Positions 25,159 through 33,089 of a DNA stretch of 33,514 nucleotides are shown piece after piece. The notes beneath the pieces were generated by a model. It searched no databases and was not told the DNA's origin. It saw only the letters and a program-made list of their open reading frames with translations. The stretch is from an uncultured Chlorobiaceae bacterium (GTDB lineage Bacteria; Bacteroidota; Chlorobiia; Chlorobiales; Chlorobiaceae), in the NCBI GenBank assembly GCA_903994635.1, contig CAJEXQ010000023.1, forward strand, positions 1 to 33,514. The letters run 5' to 3'. The translations under genes and the position numbers were made by a program. How positions within the stretch are numbered: the stretch's first letter is position 1; each line of letters begins with the position of its first letter.

Positions 25159-26139
25159 ATGTCAAAATTTAATATCTTGGTTACTGGGGTTGGCGCAATA
25201 ATCGGATACGGTATTGTTAATTCCTTGCATCGTACAGGTAGAGATTTAAATATTATAGGAATTGATATTTATAAAGATGCTGTTGGATGTCATTTCTGTA
25301 ACCATTTTATTCAAGCAAAAAGAGCTGACTCGCCTGATTATATTGATTATATGATCAGCTTGGTTCGGGAGTATAATATAGATTTAGTTTTTTTTGGCAC
25401 AGAACAGGAATTGTACAGAGTATCTGATTCAAGAGATCAATTGAAAGATTATATTCACTTGTTTGTGTTGAATGAAAAGACGATTATTGACCTTTCCAAA
25501 GATAAGTATAAAACATACTTGTTTTTATTAGAACACGGGATTGATGGAATTCCTTGTTGTATAGCAGGTTCTTATAACTCATCTGTTCGCGAATTGGGTA
25601 TTCCATTTCTTTTGAAACTTCGTCGTTCCTACGCATCTAAAGGTATGGCGATGATTTATGATGAAACTGATTACAATTATTGGAAGATAAAGTCTGGTAA
25701 TAATTTTATGGTGCAAAAAGTAGTTGGCGATGAAGATCATGAATATACTGCTTCAGTATTTGGTTTGGGTACTAAAAAGTCACTTGCTCCTTTTGTCTTT
25801 AAACGCAAGTTGAGTGGTGAGGGTTCTACTTCAAAAGCTGTAGTTGTGGATATATCGGAACTTAATAAACGTATTGAATGTATATCTTCAGTATTGCATT
25901 TAATTGGACCTACTAACTTTCAATTTAGGCTACATGAAGGAAGATATTTGTTATTAGAGGTGAATCCTCGTATCTCTTCAGCGACTTCAATTCGTACAGC
26001 TTTTGGGTATAATGAAGCTGAACTTTGTATTCAATATTATCTTGAAAAAAAAGATGTTGAGCAGCCTAAAACTATGTTTGGTAGTGCACAACGATATGTA
26101 TCAGATATCATAAGATATGAAAATTGCATTAATATCTGA
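25159..26139 (+). CDS. ATP-grasp ligase (CarB/PylC-like)
   Basis: The 326-residue protein starts with a Rossmann-like pre-ATP-grasp domain, NILVTGVGAIIGYGIVNSL, as in carbamoyl-phosphate-synthase-type and PylC-type ligases. The ATP-binding strand occurs as IPFLLKLRRSYASKGMAMI, and the metal-binding motif as LLLEVNPRISSAT near residue 266, with the Glu and Asn expected to bind Mg2+. Such enzymes use ATP to activate a carboxylate as acyl phosphate and join it to an amine or other nucleophile. In this context it may attach an amino acid or organic acid to a sugar. It follows the ThDP enzyme after 32 bases and overlaps the phosphoesterase gene by 23 bases, so the three are probably one functional unit. 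Confidence 0.82.
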   Translation: MSKFNILVTGVGAIIGYGIVNSLHRTGRDLNIIGIDIYKDAVGCHFCNHFIQAKRADSPDYIDYMISLVREYNIDLVFFGTEQELYRVSDSRDQLKDYIHLFVLNEKTIIDLSKDKYKTYLFLLEHGIDGIPCCIAGSYNSSVRELGIPFLLKLRRSYASKGMAMIYDETDYNYWKIKSGNNFMVQKVVGDEDHEYTASVFGLGTKKSLAPFVFKRKLSGEGSTSKAVVVDISELNKRIECISSVLHLIGPTNFQFRLHEGRYLLLEVNPRISSATSIRTAFGYNEAELCIQYYLEKKDVEQPKTMFGSAQRYVSDIIRYENCINI

Positions 26140-26854
26140 TGTTCATGGGAACTATCCTGCACTATTGTCAGTATTTAAAGAAATTGACAGAATAAAATGT
26201 CAAAAGATCATCTCTTTTGGTGATATAGTTGGATATTATTGTATGATCAATGAGGCTATAGCATTGTGTCGCAAAAATAATGTTGTAAATATCCTAGGAA
26301 ATCATGACAATTATCTGCTTTCCGGCAATAGAAGTATCAGATCGTCAACTGTAAATATATGTTTAGATTATCAAAAAAAAATTATAAGTAAAGATAACTA
26401 CAGTTGGCTTCAGTGCTCTGTTTCGATGTATCGAAACAATAATCAGTGGTTTGTGCATGGCGGTTGGAATAACTATCTTGACGAGTATGTAAATAGTTTT
26501 AATTTTAATAAATTACTCGATCTATCAGTAAAAATATTTGGCTCTGGCCATACCCATGTTCAGAGCTTACAAATAAATAATGGGACAACTTATATTAATC
26601 CTGGTTCTGTTGGTCAACCGCGTGATGGTGATAGTCGAGCAGCATTTGCTATACTTGATACTTCTGAAGGAAGTGTGTCGTTACATCGAATTTGTTATGA
26701 CATTGATCATATTGCCTTTGCTATGCAAGATGCGGGCTTTGATGATCGTTATTATGCTGGGTTATATACAGGTAAAAAAATTCAGTCTTTTAGCAGAGAT
26801 ATGACACGTACTGTTTGTTTAAATGATTTACTGGCAAGTGCCAAAAAGCCATGA
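26117..26854 (+). CDS. Calcineurin-like metallophosphoesterase (YfcE/MJ0936-like)
   Basis: The 245-residue protein has the full bimetal phosphoesterase motif series: DVHGN (8-12), FGDIVGY (34-40), GNHDN (61-65), H114 in FVHGGW and GHTH (144-147), then YINPGSVGQPRDGD. The last is typical of the YfcE/MJ0936 phosphodiesterase branch. It would hydrolyse a phosphomonoester or phosphodiester in the cytoplasm; a soluble intermediate of the module is a likely substrate. The C-terminal 70 residues (SRDMTRTVCLNDLL) are a short extension. It overlaps both neighbours (23 bases upstream, four bases with gtrA), although the composition of gtrA is higher in GC. Confidence 0.87.
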   Translation: MKIALISDVHGNYPALLSVFKEIDRIKCQKIISFGDIVGYYCMINEAIALCRKNNVVNILGNHDNYLLSGNRSIRSSTVNICLDYQKKIISKDNYSWLQCSVSMYRNNNQWFVHGGWNNYLDEYVNSFNFNKLLDLSVKIFGSGHTHVQSLQINNGTTYINPGSVGQPRDGDSRAAFAILDTSEGSVSLHRICYDIDHIAFAMQDAGFDDRYYAGLYTGKKIQSFSRDMTRTVCLNDLLASAKKP

Positions 26855-27327
26855 AGGCAAGGTTGATAAGCATCAACTTCGTGCATCCCTGTCGGAATAA
26901 ACATAATATGAGTGATACCAGACATACTATTTTTCAGTTCATCCGTTACGTTTTTACAGGGCTTGTCCTAAATTTATTAGGTTACCTGATCTATTTGGCG
27001 GTAACTTGGTATGGCATGGAACCGAAGATGGCGCTTACTGTTTTTTATCCTTTGGGTGTGCTCTACAGCTATTTCGCACACAAGCGTTTTTCCTTTCAAC
27101 ATTCGAGTGGCACGCGGAACTACCGTCTTCTAGTCCGTTATATTACGGTTTATGCGGTCGGTTATATGATCAATCTCAGTTTGTTGAGCTTATTTTCTGA
27201 TCGACTTGGTTATCCGCATCATTGGGTACAGGGGGCAGCTATCTTTATTGTCGCGTGGTATTTGTTTGTTGCATTGAAGTTGTTCGTGTTTCGGAAAGCT
27301 GTTGACTTAAAGGTGGTTACTTCATGA
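26851..27327 (+). CDS. GtrA-family flippase-like membrane protein
   Basis: The 158-residue protein has four predicted membrane helices: FIRYVFTGLVLNLLGYLIYL, ALTVFYPLGVLYSYFAHKRF, YRLLVRYITVYAVGYMINLS and VQGAAIFIVAWYLFVALKLF. The HKRFSF after helix 2 and the F-R near the end are hallmarks of GtrA (PF04138). GtrA proteins are thought to move undecaprenyl-phosphate-linked sugars across the inner membrane in GtrA/B/C glycan-modification systems. The ATG at 26851 overlaps the previous stop, but ATG 26908 (MSDTRHTIFQFIRYV) gives a more typical N-terminus and may be the true start. GtrB-like partners lie at 21113 and 31137. Confidence 0.87.
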   Translation: MKARLISINFVHPCRNKHNMSDTRHTIFQFIRYVFTGLVLNLLGYLIYLAVTWYGMEPKMALTVFYPLGVLYSYFAHKRFSFQHSSGTRNYRLLVRYITVYAVGYMINLSLLSLFSDRLGYPHHWVQGAAIFIVAWYLFVALKLFVFRKAVDLKVVTS

Positions 27328-27410
27328 AAGCTGATAGTTCACAGTGTTGCCAACCGTTTAAATAAAAAGTTTGATTTGCAAAAATCGGTAATAAGGCAGG
27401 TTGCTAACAT

Positions 27411-28289
27411 ATGAGAGTTAAATGTCTTTCATGTGGTTCTCTTACTGAAAACTGGTTGAATGAGTGTCCAACGTGCAGGTTCCATCCCGAAACGATTGAT
27501 GGTTTCGAAGCATGGGCATCTGAACTTGCCAAAACGAGTTCAGGGGAATTTTTTGATCCGGGCAGCTTCAAGAAGCTTGCAGCACTTGAGGATGCAAACT
27601 TCTGGTTCCAGTCACGGAATGAATTGATTCTTTGGGCATTGCGGCACTATTTTGGTAAGCCTGAGCACTATGCAGAAATTGGTTGCGGTACCGGTTATGT
27701 CTTGCGGGCTGTTGAAGAGGTATTTCCTGATGCGGCAATAGTTGGAACAGAGTTGTTCGTTGAAGGGCTGAAGTATGCGTCACGGCGTTGTAAGCTGGCA
27801 AAACTTGTTCAGCTTGATGCCCGCAAGATACCCTGGCGAAATCAGTTTGATGTGGTTGGTATTTATGATGTGCTGGAGCATATCGAGGATGATGAGAGTG
27901 TATTGCATCAGATTTATGAATCACTTGCATATGGGGGTGGAGTCTTGATTACGGTGCCTCAACATCGCTGGTTGTGGAGTGCAGTGGATGAGGCAGCCTG
28001 CCATGTAAGGCGTTATTCGGCCAGGGAGTTGGAGAATAAGGTCAGAGCTGCCGGGTTTGAAATTTTACGCAGCAGCTCATTTGTTTCTTTGTTGCTCCCC
28101 ATGATGGTGGCTTCTCGTATAGTATCTCGCAAACCGGCTTCTGATGCAGGCGCAGAACTTCATATTAACAGGTATTTGAATTGGTTGTTTAGAAAAATTA
28201 TGGCGGTTGAGTTAAATTTTATTCGATATGGTGTAAACTTACCGCTTGGTGGTTCCCGGCTGCTTATTGCAAGGAAAAAAAGGAGATGA
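27411..28289 (+). CDS. SAM methyltransferase with N-terminal zinc ribbon
   Basis: The 292-residue protein has two CxxC pairs at the N-terminus, C5-x2-C8 and C19-x2-C22 (CLSC and CPTC), a probable zinc ribbon. A Methyltransf_11/23 domain follows, with motif I AEIGCGTGYVLRAVEE (about 88-103), acidic TELF, DVLEHIEDDE and LAYGGGVLITVPQHRWLWS. It resembles small 'class I SAM methyltransferases' of unknown substrate in O-antigen loci. The WecE start lies inside its last codons (ATGA), so the two are coupled and the substrate may be a 4-amino sugar or its lipid carrier. It is similar in plan to the protein at 7364 but with different Cys spacing. Confidence 0.85.
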   Translation: MRVKCLSCGSLTENWLNECPTCRFHPETIDGFEAWASELAKTSSGEFFDPGSFKKLAALEDANFWFQSRNELILWALRHYFGKPEHYAEIGCGTGYVLRAVEEVFPDAAIVGTELFVEGLKYASRRCKLAKLVQLDARKIPWRNQFDVVGIYDVLEHIEDDESVLHQIYESLAYGGGVLITVPQHRWLWSAVDEAACHVRRYSARELENKVRAAGFEILRSSSFVSLLLPMMVASRIVSRKPASDAGAELHINRYLNWLFRKIMAVELNFIRYGVNLPLGGSRLLIARKKRR

Positions 28290-29413
28290 TCCCGTTTAAT
28301 AAGCCCTACATTTCGGGCAAAGAACTTTGGAATATTGCCCAGGCCCATGCCAATTGTGCTATGGCTGGTGATGGCATTTTTACGAGGCAGTGCAATGAGT
28401 GGCTCGAGCAGCGTACCGGTTGCCACAAGGCGCTCTTGACGCACTCTTGCACAGCCGCATTGGAGATGGCGGCCATTCTCGCTGATTTCCAGCCGGGTGA
28501 TGAGGTGATTATGCCCTCCTATACTTTTGTCTCTACAGCCAACGCTTTTGTGTTGCGAGGCGGGGTGCCGGTTTTTGTTGATATTCGGCCTGATACGCTG
28601 AACATAGATGAGACGTTGATTGAGGCAGCAATTACCTCGAGAACCAAGGCTATTGTGCCAGTACATTACGCTGGTGTTTCTTGCGAAATGGATACCATCA
28701 TGGATATTGCCCGGCACCATAATCTTCTGGTCATTGAAGATGCTGCGCAAGGAGTAATGGCGAGTTACAAGGGAAAAGCCTTGGGTTCAATTGGTCATCT
28801 TGGTACGCTGAGTTTTCACGAAACCAAAAATATCACTTCGGGAGAGGGTGGTGCGATATTGATCAATGATCCAAGACTTGCTGAACGCGCTGAAATTATT
28901 CGCGAAAAGGGTACCAATCGTAGTCAGTTTTTTCGTGGTCAAGTGGATAAGTATACGTGGGTAGACATAGGTTCTTCGTATCTGCCTGGCGAAATTATTG
29001 CGGCATTTCTCTGGGCGCAGATGGAGGAGGCAGAGAGTATTACAGCCAAGCGGTTAGCTATTTGGGATTATTATCATGTAACCTTGGAGGAGCTTGAAGC
29101 AGCAGGTAAGCTACGCAGACCCATGACTCCATGGAGTTGCTGGCACAATGCACACATGTATTATATTCTTTTGGATTCGCTTCAGTCGCGGACAGCCTTG
29201 ATGGCAAAACTTCAAGAGCAGGGAGTCAATGCCGTCTTTCACTACGTTCAGCTTCATAGTTCACCCGCAGGGCAAAAATATGGCAGGGTGCACGGAAAAA
29301 TGATTAACACGATTGACGCTGCTGATCGCTTGTTGCGGTTGCCTTTGTGGATAGGGCTTGATAAAGAAATGCAGAATATTGTTGTCGATGCAATTGTTGA
29401 AATATTGGGTTAA
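28286..29413 (+). CDS. wecE: dTDP-4-amino-4,6-dideoxygalactose transaminase (WecE/RffA)
   Basis: The 375-residue DegT/DnrJ/EryC1 aminotransferase follows E. coli WecE closely along its length: MIPFNKPYISGKEL, LLTHSCTAALEMAAILADF, GDEVIMPSYTFVSTANAFVL, VPVHYAGVSCEMDTIMDIA, EDAAQGVMASYKGKALG, the PLP lysine K181 in FHETKN, and IIREKGTNRSQFFRGQVDKY. It transfers an amino group from glutamate to dTDP-4-keto-6-deoxy-glucose, giving dTDP-Fuc4N. AGGAG is directly against the ATG (no spacer), and AAGGA lies ten bases upstream, so coupling with the methyltransferase likely drives initiation. The dTDP-glucose pathway (RmlA/RmlB) is not in the window. WecF and WzxE, its partners in enterobacterial common antigen, are also absent, so the product probably serves a different polymer. 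Confidence 0.93.
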   Translation: MIPFNKPYISGKELWNIAQAHANCAMAGDGIFTRQCNEWLEQRTGCHKALLTHSCTAALEMAAILADFQPGDEVIMPSYTFVSTANAFVLRGGVPVFVDIRPDTLNIDETLIEAAITSRTKAIVPVHYAGVSCEMDTIMDIARHHNLLVIEDAAQGVMASYKGKALGSIGHLGTLSFHETKNITSGEGGAILINDPRLAERAEIIREKGTNRSQFFRGQVDKYTWVDIGSSYLPGEIIAAFLWAQMEEAESITAKRLAIWDYYHVTLEELEAAGKLRRPMTPWSCWHNAHMYYILLDSLQSRTALMAKLQEQGVNAVFHYVQLHSSPAGQKYGRVHGKMINTIDAADRLLRLPLWIGLDKEMQNIVVDAIVEILG

Positions 29414-29415
29414 TA

Positions 29416-30975
29416 GTGATCATTATGCGTAAATCAAACAGGATAAGCAGATACGGCATTTTTGCTGCATTTTCGATCATCATACTCTATCTCTTTATTG
29501 GTACAGGGCTTCATGCAGACGATTATCAGGTTATCGGTGGGTGGCGTGATTGGTCGGATTTTTTAAATGTCGACCCGCGAACGAAGGGGCTTATGATTTT
29601 TTGTTTGCCAACCTATTACACGTTTTGGTGGGCCTATTTTGTATTGGGTTTTCAGCATCAGTGGGTCTATGACCTTATTAAGGTGCTTGCACATTTGGTA
29701 AGCCTTGTTTGCGTCTATAAATTTGCGAGAGATTATTTTTCCCGTGACAGGGCAATGATAGCGTCTGCCCTCTTTGTTTTTTACCCGTTGCACGACACAA
29801 CAATGTACTGGTATATGACGGTGTCCGCTGTGCTGACCCCTGCAGTTATCATGTACGCTCATTCATTAATTAGAAACGAGAGAACCGGGTTGGGATTGCT
29901 ATTTCTTACGCTGGGAGCATTCGCAGGTTACGGCTCTCCTCCTTACGTTTTTGGGCTTGCGGCAATTTTTCTGTTTGAGCGCACCTACAAGAAAGCCGCG
30001 CTTTTTGCTTTTCCGGGGGTGCTTAATGTAGCACTCTATTTCTATATAAAGTTAGCGTATAGTGGCGTGGAGGCCAGAATCAATTCCCATTTGGGGATTG
30101 CTGGGATTGTAAAGTCCCTCATCATGCAGCCGATCACTTTACTTGAGGCATCAATTGGCCCTTCCTACTGGTTAAAAATATATTATGCAATTGGTTCAAT
30201 CAGTTTGATCTCTTTCATTATTGCAAGTAGCATTATTATATACTTGCTTATCAAATCGGTCTCCTTTTCTAAACTTTCGAAAGCACCCAAGTCACTCTAT
30301 TTTGGTTTGTTAAGCGTTTTATTGCTTTCATTTGGAATTTATTCGTTGACGCTTCTTTATCACTACTCTGTTTTTAATACAGCAAATCGTGCCAATGTCT
30401 ATGGTTCATTGCTCATTGCGTTTTTATTAGCACTTCTTCCGCTTAACAGGAAGACTATACTCTTGCTTGCCCTGATTGTTATTCTTCCTGTTTTTGGTCT
30501 TTCCGATCATTGGAAGTCCTGGAATAGTAATCAAAAAAAAATTATTTCGAATATAGAGAATAACAGGCAGTTACATGAAATAGAACCCAAGAGTACATTG
30601 CTTGTGACAGGAAACAGTTACAGTAAACTGGGACCGTTTTCACATATAGATTTTTTTATTACATCAGGGCTAACACAAAGTATATTTAAAAAGAGTGTCA
30701 AAAGCAATGATATTGCGGCGTTTACCTCTTATCTTTATATCGATAACGGTTTTCTTGTTGACCCTAAATTTGATATTAAATATCCCTTGACTCACAGAAT
30801 ATATATTTATGACAGCATTCGGAATTCTGTGAATGAGATACCCCTCTCATCGCTGCCTCTACTGCTATCGCAAAGGCCAAAAGAGATACAGCACTGGGTT
30901 CAGTTGACTAAAGGTACATGGATTGAGTCAAGCATTGTTGCATTGAGTCCACGACTGGTATATCTTTTTCAGTGA
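29416..30975 (+). CDS. Polytopic membrane protein, probable GT-C-type glycosyltransferase
   Basis: The 519-residue protein starts at GTG 29416 or, more likely, ATG 29425 (MRKSNRISRYGIFAAF). A first membrane helix (IFAAFSIIILYLFIGTG) is followed directly by LHADDYQ. An acidic DD or DxD pair in the first external loop is the hallmark of GT-C enzymes that use polyprenyl-phosphate sugars. About nine more hydrophobic segments follow up to residue ~365 (for example ILLLALIVILPVFGL). The C-terminal ~150 residues are soluble and probably periplasmic. It sits after wecE and before a GtrB-like GT2, the place expected for the serotype-specific transferase of a Gtr system. A Wzy-like polymerase is an alternative. 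It has no recognised family name. Confidence 0.75.
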   Translation: MIIMRKSNRISRYGIFAAFSIIILYLFIGTGLHADDYQVIGGWRDWSDFLNVDPRTKGLMIFCLPTYYTFWWAYFVLGFQHQWVYDLIKVLAHLVSLVCVYKFARDYFSRDRAMIASALFVFYPLHDTTMYWYMTVSAVLTPAVIMYAHSLIRNERTGLGLLFLTLGAFAGYGSPPYVFGLAAIFLFERTYKKAALFAFPGVLNVALYFYIKLAYSGVEARINSHLGIAGIVKSLIMQPITLLEASIGPSYWLKIYYAIGSISLISFIIASSIIIYLLIKSVSFSKLSKAPKSLYFGLLSVLLLSFGIYSLTLLYHYSVFNTANRANVYGSLLIAFLLALLPLNRKTILLLALIVILPVFGLSDHWKSWNSNQKKIISNIENNRQLHEIEPKSTLLVTGNSYSKLGPFSHIDFFITSGLTQSIFKKSVKSNDIAAFTSYLYIDNGFLVDPKFDIKYPLTHRIYIYDSIRNSVNEIPLSSLPLLLSQRPKEIQHWVQLTKGTWIESSIVALSPRLVYLFQ

Positions 30976-31136
30976 TAAGTGAATTGAGACTGTTATGATA
31001 TCGATTTGTTTTTGATAACCATAAAAGCGCTGTACAAGCCGCATAAAAATAAAATGTTTAGGGTAAATTGGCATGGATTCGAGATTTTCGCTGCCATCGA
31101 TGTTTTTTTATCCCTAAGGTTTTTTTTGAACCCTAA

Positions 31137-32123
31137 TTGTTTGCAATTATAAAAATTTTACATCGTATCTCTCTGGTGATTCCTGTTTATTCAGGCCAAA
31201 AAACACTTCCGATGCTTGTGGAAGAGATTTTGCCGCTCACGCTTGAACAGACAACACCAAACGGTCATCTGTTTATTGTTTGTGAGGTGCTGCTTGTTCA
31301 TGATTGCGGTACGGATTCATCTGATAAAATCATTGAAAATCTTTGTGCCGAATACAAATTTATCCATCCTGTCTGGCTTACCCGGAATTTTGGACAACAT
31401 GCGGCAACTTTGGCAGGAATGGCCAGTGCCTCATGCGACTGGATAGTCACCATGGATGAAGATGGGCAGCAATCCCCTTCAGATATTTGTCACATGCTTG
31501 ACAAAGCACTGGATGCTTCGCTTCAGGTGGTCTATGCAAAATCGACAACCCCTCCTCCTCATGGTTGGCTTCGCAACATGCTCAGCAAAACCGCCAAGGA
31601 GATAGCTCTCAAGCTGCTTGATAGTCCCAACGCAGTTCAGTTCAACAGTTTCCGGTTAATTGACGGAGAGGTAGGAAGAATATTGGCGGCTTACTGTGGC
31701 AGCGGGATATATCTGGATGTAGCGCTTTCCTGGATAGCCGGGCGCATCGGGTATTGTCCTGTTGTGTTGCGAAATGAAATGGAGCGACCGTCCGGATATT
31801 CATATATAAAATTATTGGCGCATTTTTGGCATCTGATCATAGCTCTCGGAACACGCCCCTTAAGATTTATTACGATTATGGGTTTGTTTTCAGTCGCTAT
31901 TGCTGCATCTCTTGCCGGATATGTGATATTTTTGAAAATGTTTGGTGATATACCTATTCAAGGCTGGACCTCACTCATTATTACATTAGCGTTCTTTTCC
32001 GGCTGCATCCTGACTGCGCTCGGCGTAATAGCGGAGTATCTCGCCTTGAGCCTGACCATTGCTATGGGGAAGCCGTTATATATGGTAAGTATGAAACCAA
32101 CTCGTTCCGGATCTGTCATATGA
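31137..32123 (+). CDS. Membrane-anchored family 2 glycosyltransferase (GtrB/ArnC-like)
   Basis: The 328-residue protein shows the polyprenyl-phosphate GT2 layout: ISLVIPVYSGQKTLPMLVEE, VHDCGTDSSD, LTRNFGQHAATLAGMASA, MDEDGQQSPSDI (the catalytic DxD), and two C-terminal helices at about 247-270 and 280-305 (FITIMGLFSVAIAASLAG and WTSLIITLAFFSGCILTALG). It resembles ArnC/GtrB enzymes that load a sugar, in ArnC a formylated 4-amino pentose, onto undecaprenyl phosphate. With WecE nearby, a 4-amino-4,6-dideoxyhexose donor is plausible. The only start in frame is TTG 31137, because a TAA precedes it, and no good Shine-Dalgarno is seen. The 3' end overlaps the epimerase ATG by four bases. Confidence 0.86.
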   Translation: MFAIIKILHRISLVIPVYSGQKTLPMLVEEILPLTLEQTTPNGHLFIVCEVLLVHDCGTDSSDKIIENLCAEYKFIHPVWLTRNFGQHAATLAGMASASCDWIVTMDEDGQQSPSDICHMLDKALDASLQVVYAKSTTPPPHGWLRNMLSKTAKEIALKLLDSPNAVQFNSFRLIDGEVGRILAAYCGSGIYLDVALSWIAGRIGYCPVVLRNEMERPSGYSYIKLLAHFWHLIIALGTRPLRFITIMGLFSVAIAASLAGYVIFLKMFGDIPIQGWTSLIITLAFFSGCILTALGVIAEYLALSLTIAMGKPLYMVSMKPTRSGSVI

Positions 32124-33064
32124 GTCGAGTATGGGTTGTCGGAAGTCATGGTCTTTTAGGTCAGGCATTGTGCAGGAATCTTTTCAGTTATGGAAACGAA
32201 TTATTTGATCCAGTTGAGCGATTTAGTTGGAGTGATGAGCGTCTCCTTTCATATCAAATTGATTCTTCAGTTAAAGCATTTTCTTCCTTTGTTGCTGATT
32301 CAGACAGATGGGAAATTTATTGGGCTGCCGGAATAGGATCTATGAACAGCTCAGCGTGTGAACTCGATACTGAAACACGAGCGCTTAAGCTGTTACTTCA
32401 TCAGATCGAATCTGATGAATATTTGAGTCAAAAAAAAGGTGCTATTGCTTTTACCAGCTCTGCAGGTTCGATATACGCAGCATCTGATGATTTTATTATC
32501 ACTGAGAAGAGTGATGTGGCTTTTACTACAGACTATGCAAAAGTCAAGATTATTCAGGAGCAAATAATTACCGAATTCACCTATAGAAATCAGGGAGTTA
32601 CATCATTATTGGCTCGTATTTCAACACTTTATGGAACTAATCAGTCGCTTGAAAAGCGTCAAGGTCTTTTATCGCATATGGCGAGGTGTATCCTTAAAAA
32701 GCAGCCAGTCCAGATATATGTACCGTTAGATACTATTCGGGACTATATAGCGGTTGATGATGCTGCTAAGATAATGATTCATTCGTTGGGAGCAATAAAA
32801 ACCCCGGAGCCTTGTATTAAAATCATCGCTTCCGAGCATCCGACAACGGTTGCAAATATTATTGCATATTTCAAGAGTATTACTCGGCATTCACCAAAAA
32901 TTATTAACATGTCATCAAGATTATGCGATTTATATCCTCGACGCATGTGTTTTAGATCGATAGTATTTCCTGAATTTAATCGATTCATCACAACAAATCT
33001 TTTCGTTGGTATTTCACAAATATTTGCTTCTGAGATGAATGTTTTTAAAAGTAGTAAAAATTGA
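32120..33064 (+). CDS. NAD-dependent epimerase/dehydratase (extended SDR)
   Basis: The 314-residue protein has the nucleotide-binding start RVWVVGSHGLLGQALC (GxxGLLG at about 8-14), FTSSAGSIYA with the catalytic Ser, and YAKVK (the YxxxK pair). IRDYIAVDDAAKIMI is typical of sugar-nucleotide epimerases and reductases. The GSHGLLG form resembles RmlD-like and GDP/UDP-sugar SDR proteins, but the residues between differ, so the substrate is unclear. A role in finishing a deoxy-sugar nucleotide used by the preceding glycosyltransferase is likely. Its last codons contain a copy of a 15-base sequence repeated just after the stop, so the true C-terminus could have been altered by a small duplication. 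Confidence 0.82.
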   Translation: MSRVWVVGSHGLLGQALCRNLFSYGNELFDPVERFSWSDERLLSYQIDSSVKAFSSFVADSDRWEIYWAAGIGSMNSSACELDTETRALKLLLHQIESDEYLSQKKGAIAFTSSAGSIYAASDDFIITEKSDVAFTTDYAKVKIIQEQIITEFTYRNQGVTSLLARISTLYGTNQSLEKRQGLLSHMARCILKKQPVQIYVPLDTIRDYIAVDDAAKIMIHSLGAIKTPEPCIKIIASEHPTTVANIIAYFKSITRHSPKIINMSSRLCDLYPRRMCFRSIVFPEFNRFITTNLFVGISQIFASEMNVFKSSKN

Positions 33065-33076
33065 GATGAATGTTTT
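33031..33076 (+). repeat. Short direct repeat spanning the epimerase stop codon
   Basis: The 15-mer tgagatgaatgtttt occurs at 33031-33045 inside the gene and again at 33062-33076 just after it, with a period of 31 bases. It looks like a small duplication or a deletion scar at the border between the polysaccharide locus and the transposon remnant. Confidence 0.75.
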
Positions 33077-33089
33077 CACTACTGCCCGG

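Noticed and set aside
27568..27930. 120-codon minus-strand frame
   Set aside because: It is antisense to the SAM motif of the zinc-ribbon methyltransferase and rich in His/Gln as expected for a shadow frame.
28160..28750. 196-codon minus-strand frame
   Set aside because: It lies opposite the highly conserved wecE and methyltransferase genes and has no recognisable motif; it is a shadow of plus-strand coding.
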